Source of the DNA: Gammaproteobacteria bacterium
Lineage (GTDB): Bacteria; Pseudomonadota; Gammaproteobacteria; Steroidobacterales; Steroidobacteraceae
Direction: 5' to 3'
Assembly: GCA_028293765.1 (NCBI GenBank)
Contig: JAQGOG010000001.1
Coordinates: 1-64,000 of the forward strand
Length of the DNA: 64,000 bases
Shown piece after piece: positions 37,629-46,639 of this stretch. Positions within the stretch are counted from its first letter, which is position 1. The number at the start of each line of letters is the position of its first letter. Made by a program: the position numbers and the translations under genes. The notes under the pieces are model-generated. The model was not told where the DNA came from. It was given only the letters and a program-made list of their open reading frames with translations, and did not search any database.

Positions 37629-40061
37629 ATGAGCTTTTTCACGAATTTGCGTGCGGACCGGCTGGTCACAGAGATCAGATCTTCGTCGGACCCCGCAAGT
37701 CCCGCCACGCAGAAGACGATTGCGAAGCTCAAGGACCTGGGTCCCGGGGCGATCGAGCCCGTGTTCGCCGCCCTTCCGGATGCCGACAAGAACGCCACCG
37801 TCGCGTTCGTCGAGGTGCTCACCGGCCTGGTGAGCCAGAAGACCTTCCCGCAGTTTCTCGAAGGGCTCATCCAAGGCAGCCCGCGGGTCACCGCCGGAAT
37901 CGCCTGGGCCCTGACGAGCAACCGCAATTACCCGCCGCACCTGCTGCTCGAGGCGCTCGGAACGCCCGGCGTCGCGAAGCCCGCCATTCTCGAGGTGATC
38001 TCGGCGCAGAAGTCGCGCTTCGGTGTCCGCGAGCTGCTCACCGCCGCCTATACGCAGGAGCCGAACGAAAAGGCCGCGCTCTTCCGCATCATTGGCGAAA
38101 TCGCCGACGCGAATTCCGTCTCCGAGCTCGTCGGCCGCGTGCAGGGCAAGGATCCGATCGCCCGCGTGCACATCATCAACGTGCTCGCGCGGTTCAACAC
38201 GCCGGAAGTCCAGACGGCCCTGCAGGGACTGCTGAAGGACCCCAACAAGCTCATCCGCGGCGCGACGTTGTCCGCCCTGCAGAGAATGGACGGACCCATC
38301 GACATCGAGCGCGTGTCCGCGCTACTGAAGGATCCCGAGATCGATGTGCAGAACAAGGCCATCGATGTCGTCATCAAGGCGAACCACCCGGACACCATCC
38401 GCTATCTCATCGAAATCCTGAAGGACGAGAACGAGAATGCGCGCCGCGCGGCCGTCGAGGTGTTGAATGAGGTCGGCAACGCGAAATCGGTCAAGTACCT
38501 GCTCGAGGCGCTGAAGGACAGCGACTGGTGGGTGCGCAGCCGGGCGGCGGACGCCCTCGGCAAGATCGGCGGCCCGCGAGTCATTGACGCGGTGCTACAG
38601 CTCGTACGCGACAAGGACGAAGACATCCGCCGCGCGGCGATCGAGATCCTCAACCAGACGAAAGACGAGCGCGCGGTCGACTCGCTCATCCAGGCGACGC
38701 GCGATACCGACTGGTGGGTCAGCGAGCGCGCGGTCGATGCACTCGCCGAAATCGGCAGCAAGCGGGCGGTACCCCGTCTGACCGAGATGCTGCAGTCGGG
38801 CAATGCCAGGGCGATGCCGATCGTGGTGCGGGCCCTGGGCAAGCTCGGAGACAGCAGGCTCGTGGATACTCTGCTGCCGTTCGCATCGAGACCGGAGCGC
38901 GAAGTGCGTATCGAAGCGATACAGGCGCTGTCGAAGATCGTCGACGAGCGGCATGTGGACCAGCTGCGCAGCGAGTTGCAAACCCACCTCGCCTCACCCG
39001 ACCAAACCATTGCGCGCATCGCGCATGCCGCCCTGGCGGAGTTGCAGACGCGCCTGTCCGGCGGTTTGCCACCGACCACCGGTACCGGTTCGCCGACCGC
39101 CGCTATAGCACCCTCGGCGGTCCGTCCGCCGCAACCGGCTGCTGCTACCGAGGCCGCGAAGACGCTATTGATGTCCGAAGCTGCGCTCGGCGCGGCCGTG
39201 AAACAGGCCGAGTCCGCGGCTCGCCTCGACATCGGAACGCTCAAGCCGGGCGATATCATCGAGGGCCGCTACAAGTACATCGACCGCATCGGGCGCGGCG
39301 CTTTCGGCACCGTGCTGCTGATGGAAGACACCGTCGTCGAAGAGCGGCTCATCCTGAAGTTCCTGAACCAGAACGTCTCCGGGGACGAGGAAGTGATGAA
39401 GCGCTTCGTCCACGAGCTGCGCTACTCACGCAAGATCACGCACAAGAACGTCATCCGCATTTATGACTTCCTGTACATCCAGGGCCTGTACGCCATCTCG
39501 ATGGAGTACTTCCCCTCGCACACGCTGGGCGCCGAGATCGTCAACGAGAAGCCACTCGAGCTGAAGCGCGCGATCCAGTTCGCCATCGATATCTGCAACG
39601 GCATGACCGTGGCACACCACGTCGGCATCGTGCACCGTGACTTGAAGCCCGCGAACGTCCTCATCAACCAGGAGGGGCTGCTCAAGATCGTGGACTTCGG
39701 CGTCGCCGCGGCACACCGCGAGGGCGATACGCAGCTCACCAAAACCGGTTATGTCATCGGCTCGCCCAAGTACATGGCCCCCGAGCAGATCCTGGGAAAG
39801 AAAGTCGACGAGCGCGCGGACGTCTACGCCCTCGGCGTGATGCTCTACGAGACGGTGACCGGCGTACCCCCCTACTCGCGCGGCGATCACATGTCGGTCA
39901 TGTACCAGCACGTGCAGGGGAAGGCGCGGATCGCGCAGGAGATCAATCCCGCGCTGCCGCCGGGTCTGTCCGACCTCGTGATGAAGTCCATGGCGGTCGA
40001 TAAGACCAAGCGCTTCCAGAGCATGGACGAGTTCCGGCTCGCCCTGGAGAAGTTTCTGTAG
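37629..40061 (+). CDS. HEAT-repeat Ser/Thr protein kinase fusion
   Basis: An 810-residue cytosolic protein. HEAT/PBS-type repeats fill roughly residues 10-450 (clearest at 256-440); two of them share the unusual motif DxDWWV, spaced about 62 residues apart, suggesting an internal duplication. A Pro/Thr/Ala linker (about 455-500) leads to a Hanks-type kinase with every catalytic element: G555-R-G-A-F-G560, K577, H669-R-D671, K673, N676, D689-F-G691 and the APE glutamate E719. No transmembrane helix is seen, so it is soluble. It is followed by two PilT-like ATPases, so the kinase may control them. No phosphatase gene is next to it. Confidence 0.92.
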   Translation: MSFFTNLRADRLVTEIRSSSDPASPATQKTIAKLKDLGPGAIEPVFAALPDADKNATVAFVEVLTGLVSQKTFPQFLEGLIQGSPRVTAGIAWALTSNRNYPPHLLLEALGTPGVAKPAILEVISAQKSRFGVRELLTAAYTQEPNEKAALFRIIGEIADANSVSELVGRVQGKDPIARVHIINVLARFNTPEVQTALQGLLKDPNKLIRGATLSALQRMDGPIDIERVSALLKDPEIDVQNKAIDVVIKANHPDTIRYLIEILKDENENARRAAVEVLNEVGNAKSVKYLLEALKDSDWWVRSRAADALGKIGGPRVIDAVLQLVRDKDEDIRRAAIEILNQTKDERAVDSLIQATRDTDWWVSERAVDALAEIGSKRAVPRLTEMLQSGNARAMPIVVRALGKLGDSRLVDTLLPFASRPEREVRIEAIQALSKIVDERHVDQLRSELQTHLASPDQTIARIAHAALAELQTRLSGGLPPTTGTGSPTAAIAPSAVRPPQPAAATEAAKTLLMSEAALGAAVKQAESAARLDIGTLKPGDIIEGRYKYIDRIGRGAFGTVLLMEDTVVEERLILKFLNQNVSGDEEVMKRFVHELRYSRKITHKNVIRIYDFLYIQGLYAISMEYFPSHTLGAEIVNEKPLELKRAIQFAIDICNGMTVAHHVGIVHRDLKPANVLINQEGLLKIVDFGVAAAHREGDTQLTKTGYVIGSPKYMAPEQILGKKVDERADVYALGVMLYETVTGVPPYSRGDHMSVMYQHVQGKARIAQEINPALPPGLSDLVMKSMAVDKTKRFQSMDEFRLALEKFL

Positions 40062-40081
40062 CGTTATTTATTGGCACGCGG

Positions 40082-40164
40082 GCTGGGCGCCCCGGCAAAA
40101 GGCGTGACGTCCGCGAGTACGTCAGTTCAGGTGGGCATACGGGCAAAAGGCGTGGCTTTTTGCC
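40082..40164 (+). repeat. Two copies of a short dispersed repeat upstream of pilT
   Basis: Copy A (40082-40106) reads GCTGGGCGCCCC then GGCAAAAGGCGTG. Copy B (40141-40164) reads GGCAAAAGGCGTGG followed by CTTTTTGCC, giving an eight-base stem with one bulged T. A third copy is at 57914-57948 before nadC. The first and third share both halves, in the same order. They lie in the 282-base gap after the kinase gene and could be terminators, REP-like elements or both. A T-run of five follows the loop of copy B. Confidence 0.6.
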
Positions 40165-40343
40165 GAGGCGCCTCAGCCCGCGAGCGTTCCGATTCGTGGC
40201 GCGGGACCGCTCGCGGGCGGGTTTTCGGCCCCCCGCCTGCTAGACTTGCGTGCGTTACGTCAAATTTCCTGCCACAAGCTATTGATTCCGCAGTGCTGCG
40301 CGGGCTAAACAGCGTTCCGATATAGACCTTTGGGGGTGTCGCC

Positions 40344-41468
40344 TTGGCGCGTATCGACGCGTTCCTTAAGCTTGGCTCGCAGCAGGGTTGCTCCGACGTG
40401 CACCTGGCCGTCGGCGTGCCCCCCATGCTGCGCATGCATGGCGATCTCCTGCCGATCAAATTCCGCGAGCTGCGAGTGACCGAGCTCGACGGCTATATCG
40501 GCGAGATCCTGACCCGGTCGCAGGGGGAGCAGTTCGCCAAAGGGAACGACCTCGACTTCTCGTACGTGTCCGCCGAGGGCGGCCGATTTCGGGTGAATGT
40601 GTATCGCAAGGAAACGGGCATCGGCGCCACGTTCCGGGCGATCCCGTCCGAAGTCCCCACCCTCGAGAAGCTGGGGCTGCCGCCCATGATCACGAAGCTC
40701 TGCGACTACCACCAGGGCATGATTCTCGTCACCGGCTCCACCGGCACCGGCAAGTCGACGACGCTCGCCGCGATGATCGACCACCTCAACCAGACCCGGA
40801 AGCTGAACATCATCAGCCTCGAGGACCCGATCGAGTTCGTGCATCGAAGCAAGAACAGCCAGGTGATCCAGCGCGAGCTCGGCACCCACATCCCGACCTT
40901 TGCCGAAGGAGTCCGCGCGGCGATGCGCGAAGACCCGGACGTCATCCTCGTCGGCGAGCTACGTGATGCGGAAACGATCTCGATGGCGATGACCGCCGCC
41001 GAGACGGGGCATCTGGTGCTAGGCACGCTTCACACGACGAGCGCCGTGAAGACCATCGACCGCATCATCGACGCGTTGCCCGTCGAAGAGCGCGAACAGA
41101 CGAAAAGCTTCCTGGCGCAGAGCCTGCTCGCCGTCGTCACGCAGGTGTTGATCAAAACCGGCGACGCCCGCGGACGCAAGGCGATCTGCGAAGTGCTGAT
41201 GATGACGAAGGCGGTCGCCAAGCTCATCCAGACCGACCAGTCGCACCAGATTCCGAGCCAGATGCAGATGGGGCGCGACCTGGGCATGCAGCTCCTGGAC
41301 CAGGCCATGCTGGCCGCCATCGCGGCGCGCGAGATCGACCCGGATGACGCCTACGGCTATGCGATCAACAAGGCCGCGTTCCAGAAGTATGTGACCGACA
41401 CCAACATGTTGCCGAAAGTCGATATCACGGGTTCCTCACCGGCCCCGGCTTCGACCTCGGCCGCCTGA
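40344..41468 (+). CDS. pilT: PilT-family type IV pilus retraction ATPase
   Basis: A 374-residue cytosolic hexameric ATPase powering pilus retraction. Walker A is GSTGTGKSTT (131-140), the Asp box/Walker B region REDPDVILVGELRD, and the His box TGHLVLGTLHTT keeps both His. The AIRNLI motif of classical PilT reads AVAKLI, and the C-terminus is about 30 residues longer than Pseudomonas PilT. Start is TTG 40344 with GGGGGTG upstream. It is followed after 21 bases by a paralogue. No pilin, pilMNOPQ or pilB/C is in the window. Confidence 0.9.
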   Translation: MARIDAFLKLGSQQGCSDVHLAVGVPPMLRMHGDLLPIKFRELRVTELDGYIGEILTRSQGEQFAKGNDLDFSYVSAEGGRFRVNVYRKETGIGATFRAIPSEVPTLEKLGLPPMITKLCDYHQGMILVTGSTGTGKSTTLAAMIDHLNQTRKLNIISLEDPIEFVHRSKNSQVIQRELGTHIPTFAEGVRAAMREDPDVILVGELRDAETISMAMTAAETGHLVLGTLHTTSAVKTIDRIIDALPVEEREQTKSFLAQSLLAVVTQVLIKTGDARGRKAICEVLMMTKAVAKLIQTDQSHQIPSQMQMGRDLGMQLLDQAMLAAIAAREIDPDDAYGYAINKAAFQKYVTDTNMLPKVDITGSSPAPASTSAA

Positions 41469-41489
41469 AGAGCCCGCAAACAACGCACC

Positions 41490-42551
41490 GTGGCCGAGAT
41501 CGATACGTTCCTGCTCGAAGTACTGGAGAAGCGCGGCTCCGACCTGCACTTCATCGCGGGCGATCCGCCGCGCATCCGTCAGTTCGGCGATCTGCAGCCG
41601 CTGCGTCCCGACAAGCTCGCCATGGAGTTCGTCAAGCAGGCGCTTTACGAGATCATGCCGAAACCCGCGCTCGACCGCTTCGAGGCGAAGGACGGCGCGG
41701 ATTTCGCCTATACCCTGGCCGACCACGGCCGCTTCCGCGTCAACGTGATGCGCCAGCTGAATGGCATGGGCGCCGTCTTCCGCGCGATTCCCTCGAAAGC
41801 CTTCACGCTGGATGAGCTCAAGATCCCCGAGGCCGTGCGCCAGATGTGCCGCGCGAACAACGGCCTCATCCTGGTGACCGGCAAGACGGGCTCCGGCAAG
41901 TCCACCACGCTCGCGGCGATGATCGACGACATCAACACGCGCGTGAAGGGCCACATCCTCACGATCGAGGACCCGATCGAGTTCGTGCATCACCGCAAGA
42001 GCTGCCTCATCAGTCAGCGCGAGATCGGCGTTCACAGTCCGAGCTTCGCCGCCGCCTTGCACTCCGCCCTTCGCGAAGACCCCGACGTCATTCTCGTCGG
42101 TGAGTTGCGTGACCTGGAGACCATGAGCATCGCGGTCACGGCCGCCGAGATGGGTATTCTCGTCATGGGTACGCTGCACACCAATGGCGCGGCACAGACC
42201 GTCGACCGCATGGTCAACGTCTTCCCGTCCGACAAACAGTCGCATGTACGCACCATGCTCTCCACCTCCCTGCGCGGTGTCGTGTCCCAGCAGCTCCTGC
42301 AGCGCATCGACAAGCAGGGCCGCGTCGCCGCCCTCGAGATCCTCGTCAACACGAACGCCTCCTCCAACCTCATCCGTCAGGGCAAGCTCGACCAGCTCGA
42401 GAACGTCATGCAGGCCGGCGGCCAGTTCGGCATGCGCACCATGGACACGGCGATCCAACAACTCCTCGACGCCCGCCAGGTCACCGGCAAAGAGGCCTAC
42501 AAGAAGGCCATCAACAAGACGAAGTTCGAGGCGCTCAAAGACGTCGGCTGA
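41490..42551 (+). CDS. Second PilT/PilU-family ATPase with altered His box
   Basis: A 353-residue paralogue of the upstream gene. Walker A GKTGSGKSTT and the LREDPDVILVGELRD region are intact, but the His box reads AEMGILVMGTLHTN, so the first of the two box histidines is Ile. The AIRNLI position reads ASSNLI. These points separate it from classical PilU, which keeps the first His. GTG 41490 follows pilT by 21 bases, so the two are one operon. It may be an accessory motor that joins the PilT hexamer. Confidence 0.88.
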   Translation: MAEIDTFLLEVLEKRGSDLHFIAGDPPRIRQFGDLQPLRPDKLAMEFVKQALYEIMPKPALDRFEAKDGADFAYTLADHGRFRVNVMRQLNGMGAVFRAIPSKAFTLDELKIPEAVRQMCRANNGLILVTGKTGSGKSTTLAAMIDDINTRVKGHILTIEDPIEFVHHRKSCLISQREIGVHSPSFAAALHSALREDPDVILVGELRDLETMSIAVTAAEMGILVMGTLHTNGAAQTVDRMVNVFPSDKQSHVRTMLSTSLRGVVSQQLLQRIDKQGRVAALEILVNTNASSNLIRQGKLDQLENVMQAGGQFGMRTMDTAIQQLLDARQVTGKEAYKKAINKTKFEALKDVG

Positions 42552-42608
42552 AGTCCGCCGCAGCCGGTGCGCCGCCGCTGCCGCACGCGCGCGATGGACT
42601 TCAGGAAG

Positions 42609-42641
42609 GGTAGATTCCCGGTAGACTCCGGGTAGACTACC
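42609..42641 (+). repeat. Three 11-base tandem repeats directly before metG
   Basis: GGTAGATTCCC, GGTAGACTCCG and GGTAGACTACC follow one another with no gap and end three bases before the metG ATG. Period 11 is one helical turn. The last units also form the inverted pair CCGGTAG/CTACCGG (42618-42643). They occupy the place of the ribosome site, which is otherwise weak. Confidence 0.7.
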
Positions 42642-42644
42642 GGC

Positions 42645-44840
42645 ATGACCCGCAAGCTTTTCGTCACTACCGCTCTGCCCTACGCCAACGGCCCGCTGCA
42701 TATCGGGCATATCATGGAGTACATCCAGGCCGATATCTGGGTGCGCTTCCAGAGGATGCTGGGTAATGAGGTGCATTTCGTGTGCGCGGACGATGCGCAC
42801 GGGGCACCGATCATGCTCAAGGCCGAGGCCGAAGGGATCACCCCGCAGGCACTGGTTGCGCGCATTGCCGCCGAGCGGCCGCAATATCTGCGCGGCTTCC
42901 ACATCAGCTTCGACCACTGGTACTCGACCGACTCTCCGGAGAACGTCGCCCTGTCCCAGAACGTCTACACGCGCCTGAAGAAAGCCGATCTCATCTATGT
43001 GAAACCGGTCGAGCAGTTCTACGACCCGCTGAAGGGCATGTTCCTCGCGGACCGCTACATCAAGGGCGAGTGTCCCAACTGCCACGCGAAGGACCAGTAT
43101 GCCGATGCATGCGAGGTCTGCAGCATCGTCAACTCGCCCGCCGCTCTCATCGAGCCGTATTCGACCCTGTCGGGCGCGAAGCCGGTGCTGAAAACGTCGG
43201 ACCATTTCTTTTTCCGCCTCTCCGCTCCCGAGTGTGTCGAGTTCCTGAGCGCGTGGCTCGAGACGCCGGGGCGTCTGCAGCCGCAGGTCGTTAACAAGGC
43301 GCGCGAGTGGTTGACGGGCAAGGGCGACGACGCACTCGGCGACTGGGACATCTCACGGGATGAGCCTTACTTCGGCATTCCAATCCCGGATGCGCCCGGG
43401 AAATATTTCTACGTGTGGCTGGATGCTCCGATCGGCTATCTCGCCGCGCTGCAGAACTACTTCGCCAGCGGCAAGGCGCGCGCGAACGGCGAGCTGCGCA
43501 CTTTCGAGGCATTCCTCTCGGCGCCCGACACCGAGCAGATCCACTTCATCGGCAAGGACATCATCTACTTCCACACGCTGTTCTGGCCGGCGATGCTCAA
43601 GTTCGCGGGCGCGCCCTACAAGATCCCGAACCACGTGTACGTCCACGGTTTCCTCACGGTCCTGGGGGAGAAAATGTCGAAGTCGCGGGGCACGGGAATA
43701 GACCCGCTGCGCTACCTCGATGTCGGCATGAACGCCGAATGGCTGCGCTACTACATCGCCGCGAAGCTGAACTCAAACGTCGAGGACGTCGACTTCAACC
43801 CGGGCGACTTCATCGCCCGGGTCAACAGCGACCTCATCGGCAAGTACGTCAACATCGCGAGCCGCGCGGCGAACTTCATCACGAAGTACTTTGGCGGCGA
43901 GCTGCAATACAGCGGTGACCAAGACATGCTGGTGCGTGAGGCGCGCTCGCTGGCCGCCCTCGCCCGCGAAAACTACGAGGCGCGGGAACTGGGCAAGGCC
44001 ATGCGCGACGTCATGTCCATCGCCGACCGCATCAACCAGGAATTCGACGCACGCCAGCCGTGGATCCTCGCCAAGGACCCGGCGAACTCCGCCGAGCTCC
44101 AGGACGTGTGCTCCCGAGCGCTGCACGGTTTCAAGCTGCTGACCGTGCTCCTGGCGCCCGTGCTCCCGCAGGTTGCCGAGCGAGTCGCGAAGGAGCTCTT
44201 CGGCCTCGACCGTCCGTTCCAGTGGAGCGACGCCGACGTGCTCCCCACGCGCGTCAACCCATACCACCATCTGATGACCCGCGTCGATCCCAAACAGCTC
44301 GACGCGTTGTTCGAAGTCGATAAGGAGTCTGCGAACGTGAATGCTGACAAGCCCCAGGGTGCCAAGACCAGGTCGGCGTCCGGGCCCACGTCGGGACGAG
44401 ACGCACCGGTCACCGTCGGAGCCTTGCTCGAGCGCTCAAAATTTGCGCAGGGGGCAGGAGCCAACCCTACGGCCCCTGTGCCGCCGGCAGGGGCCGACGC
44501 CGCGTCGAGTACTGCTACGATCTCCATCGACGAGTTCAAGAAGATCGACCTTCGCATTGCGCGAATCGTCAACGCCGAGCACGTCGAAGGCGCCGACAAG
44601 CTGCTGAAGCTCACGCTGGATCTAGGCACGGAAACGCGCACCGTGTTCGCGGGAATCAAGTCTGTCTACGACCCTGCGACGCTCAAAGATCGATTGACGG
44701 TGGTTGTGGCAAACCTCGCACCCCGCAAGATGAAGTTCGGCGTATCACAGGGCATGGTGTTGGCCGCAAGCGGCGCGACACCCGGCCTGTTTCTCCTGTC
44801 GCCGGACGCGGGCGCGACACCAGGAATGAAGATCAGCTAA
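42645..44840 (+). CDS. metG: Methionyl-tRNA synthetase (with C-terminal tRNA-binding domain)
   Basis: A 731-residue class Ia synthetase. Features: [14 protein letters not shown] (HIGH, about 8-21), a four-Cys zinc site CPNCHAK ... [15 protein letters not shown] for the KMSKS loop, the anticodon domain, then a low-complexity Thr/Ser/Pro/Ala linker (about 560-625) and an OB-fold tRNA-binding domain (from about 628). ATG 42645 is the first start after the tandem repeats. rnfB begins on the base following its stop. Confidence 0.96.
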   Translation: MTRKLFVTTALPYANGPLHIGHIMEYIQADIWVRFQRMLGNEVHFVCADDAHGAPIMLKAEAEGITPQALVARIAAERPQYLRGFHISFDHWYSTDSPENVALSQNVYTRLKKADLIYVKPVEQFYDPLKGMFLADRYIKGECPNCHAKDQYADACEVCSIVNSPAALIEPYSTLSGAKPVLKTSDHFFFRLSAPECVEFLSAWLETPGRLQPQVVNKAREWLTGKGDDALGDWDISRDEPYFGIPIPDAPGKYFYVWLDAPIGYLAALQNYFASGKARANGELRTFEAFLSAPDTEQIHFIGKDIIYFHTLFWPAMLKFAGAPYKIPNHVYVHGFLTVLGEKMSKSRGTGIDPLRYLDVGMNAEWLRYYIAAKLNSNVEDVDFNPGDFIARVNSDLIGKYVNIASRAANFITKYFGGELQYSGDQDMLVREARSLAALARENYEARELGKAMRDVMSIADRINQEFDARQPWILAKDPANSAELQDVCSRALHGFKLLTVLLAPVLPQVAERVAKELFGLDRPFQWSDADVLPTRVNPYHHLMTRVDPKQLDALFEVDKESANVNADKPQGAKTRSASGPTSGRDAPVTVGALLERSKFAQGAGANPTAPVPPAGADAASSTATISIDEFKKIDLRIARIVNAEHVEGADKLLKLTLDLGTETRTVFAGIKSVYDPATLKDRLTVVVANLAPRKMKFGVSQGMVLAASGATPGLFLLSPDAGATPGMKIS

Positions 44841-45398
44841 ATGGCGACCGCCGACGACATCGACGCACTGCTGCCGCAAACCCAGTGCACGCGTTGCGGC
44901 TACACCGGATGTCGTCCTTACGCGGATGCGATAGCCAGCGGCGCCGCCGAGATCAATCAGTGCCCTCCCGGCGGCTCCCCCACGATAGCCGCCCTGGCAA
45001 CGCTACTACATCGCCAGCCACTCGCTTTAAATCCCACGAATGGGATCGAGGGCCCACCATTGGTGGCCCAGATCGACGAAGAGGTCTGCATCGGCTGCGT
45101 GAAATGCCTGCCCCCCTGCCCTGTCGATGCCATCGTGGGCACCCGCAAGCAGATGCATACAGTCGTCGCCGAGCTGTGCACGGGCTGCGAACTGTGCGTG
45201 GCACCTTGCCCGGTTGACTGCATTACCATGGTGGCGCGAACGACTCTCGCTGACGCACCTCCCGCACCCGACATTCATCTGAACCGAGAGCGCTACTACG
45301 CACACAACGCTCGGATCGCGCGCCGCCTGGAAGAGCACGCCTCGGTGTTAGCTACGAGAAAGCAGGCTGCGAATGCCACGTCCGGGCTCACTGGCTGA
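44841..45398 (+). CDS. rnfB: RnfB-like ferredoxin, truncated at the N-terminus
   Basis: A 185-residue Fe-S protein with three clusters: the N-terminal CTRCGYTGC ... CPPGG site and two ferredoxin sites, [12 protein letters not shown] and [12 protein letters not shown]. It lacks the N-terminal transmembrane helix of RnfB from complete Rnf complexes, and no rnfACDGE gene is near. It is therefore probably a soluble electron carrier. The metG-rnfB-nth order is common in gammaproteobacteria, and Nth needs a [4Fe-4S] cluster, which may link the two. Confidence 0.88.
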   Translation: MATADDIDALLPQTQCTRCGYTGCRPYADAIASGAAEINQCPPGGSPTIAALATLLHRQPLALNPTNGIEGPPLVAQIDEEVCIGCVKCLPPCPVDAIVGTRKQMHTVVAELCTGCELCVAPCPVDCITMVARTTLADAPPAPDIHLNRERYYAHNARIARRLEEHASVLATRKQAANATSGLTG

Positions 45399-45476
45399 AG
45401 AGCATCGATGACCGCATCCAAAGTCGCGATTGAGACCGCGAACCCGCGAGACAGCGGGCGCACACGGGTAACGCAT

Positions 45477-46181
45477 ATGCATCCCGCGACGCGCCGAGCC
45501 ATTTATCGCCGACTGCAAGCGGCAAACGCCGATCCAACGACCGAGCTGCTCTACACTTCGCCCTTCGAGCTGCTGGTCGCGGTCATGCTTTCCGCGCACA
45601 CCACCGACAAAAGCGTGAACACGGCGACACGCAAGCTCTTCCCCGTCGCGAACACGCCAGCGGCCATCCTCAGACTCGGCATCGACGGCGTGAAGCCTTA
45701 TCTCAAAACCGTAGGTCTGTATAACGCGAAGACAAAAAACCTCATCGGGCTGTGCAAGCAGCTCATCGAGGCGCACGACGGTAAGGTTCCTGACACCCGC
45801 GAGGCGCTCGAGGCGCTACCCGGCGTGGGCCGCAAGACGGCAAGCGTCATTCTCAACATGATATTCGGGCAGGTCGAGATCGCCGTCGACACGCACATCT
45901 TCCGCGTCGCCAACCGCACCGGTCTGGCGCCTGGCAAGAACCCTCGCGCGGTCGAAGAGGCTCTCATCCGCAACACCCCGGACGAGTTCAAAAAGAACGC
46001 CCACCACTGGCTGCTGCTGCATGGCCGCTATGTTTGCACGGCACGTTTGCCCGCATGCCCCAAGTGCATCATCAAAGACCTGTGCGAGTACCCGCACAAG
46101 ACGCCGCCGTCCGCCCTGAGACGCTCCGACGCCCCCATCGCTCACGAAAAGAAGCGGCGCGGGCCGCTGCGCCTGAAGTAG
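45477..46181 (+). CDS. nth: Endonuclease III
   Basis: A 234-residue DNA glycosylase/AP lyase for oxidised pyrimidines. The helix-hairpin-helix LPGVGRKTASVIL has the catalytic Lys and the VDTHIFRVANR motif the catalytic Asp. The C-terminal C-x6-C-x2-C-x5-C cluster loop reads CTARLPACPKCIIKDLC. ATG 45477 gives the family N-terminus; ATG 45408 would add 23 residues and remains possible. The C-terminus has a Lys/Arg-rich tail. Confidence 0.95.
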   Translation: MHPATRRAIYRRLQAANADPTTELLYTSPFELLVAVMLSAHTTDKSVNTATRKLFPVANTPAAILRLGIDGVKPYLKTVGLYNAKTKNLIGLCKQLIEAHDGKVPDTREALEALPGVGRKTASVILNMIFGQVEIAVDTHIFRVANRTGLAPGKNPRAVEEALIRNTPDEFKKNAHHWLLLHGRYVCTARLPACPKCIIKDLCEYPHKTPPSALRRSDAPIAHEKKRRGPLRLK

Positions 46182-46185
46182 CCCT

Positions 46186-46617
46186 ATGCCCGTCTTCTCA
46201 GGCCAGAACCGCGAACAAATGCGCCGCATGTATCTCGACGCATGGCGCAAATTCACCGCCCGCGGGCCCCTCGAGCCCCTCGAAGCGCAACTCGCCGCGG
46301 TCATCGCCGAGCATCCGGAATATGTCACATGGCTGGAATCCGGCGAGAACGCCCTGACGGCCGAATTCACCCCGGAGGGGGGCCGCCAAAACCCCTTCCT
46401 CCACATGGGGCTTCACCTGGCGATCCGCGAGCAGGTCGCCACCGATCGCCCGGCCGGCATAGCCGAAGTCCACCAAAAGCTCTCAGCGCGCCTGGGAGAC
46501 CCGCACGCCGCGGAGCACACCATGCTCGAAGCTCTGGCAGAGGCCCTGTGGGACGCCCAACGCACCGGCCGCCCTCCTGACGAACAGGCGTACCTGGAGC
46601 GCTTGCGCACCATCTAG
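46186..46617 (+). CDS. DUF1841 family protein
   Basis: A 143-residue soluble protein. It matches DUF1841 by FSGQNREQMRRMYLDAWRK at the start and NPFLHMGLHLAIREQ in the middle, with an Asp/Pro/Ala-rich C-terminal helix. Members are conserved next to nth or lpd in gammaproteobacteria but have no tested function. It starts four bases after nth and is probably in the same operon. Confidence 0.85.
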   Translation: MPVFSGQNREQMRRMYLDAWRKFTARGPLEPLEAQLAAVIAEHPEYVTWLESGENALTAEFTPEGGRQNPFLHMGLHLAIREQVATDRPAGIAEVHQKLSARLGDPHAAEHTMLEALAEALWDAQRTGRPPDEQAYLERLRTI

Positions 46618-46639
46618 CGGCGCTCGCGAGCTTCGGAAT

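Noticed and set aside
41436..43205. A 589-codon minus-strand frame opposite the second ATPase and metG
   Set aside because: It crosses two real genes and an intergenic repeat, and its product is low-complexity Arg/Glu/Asp/Val text.
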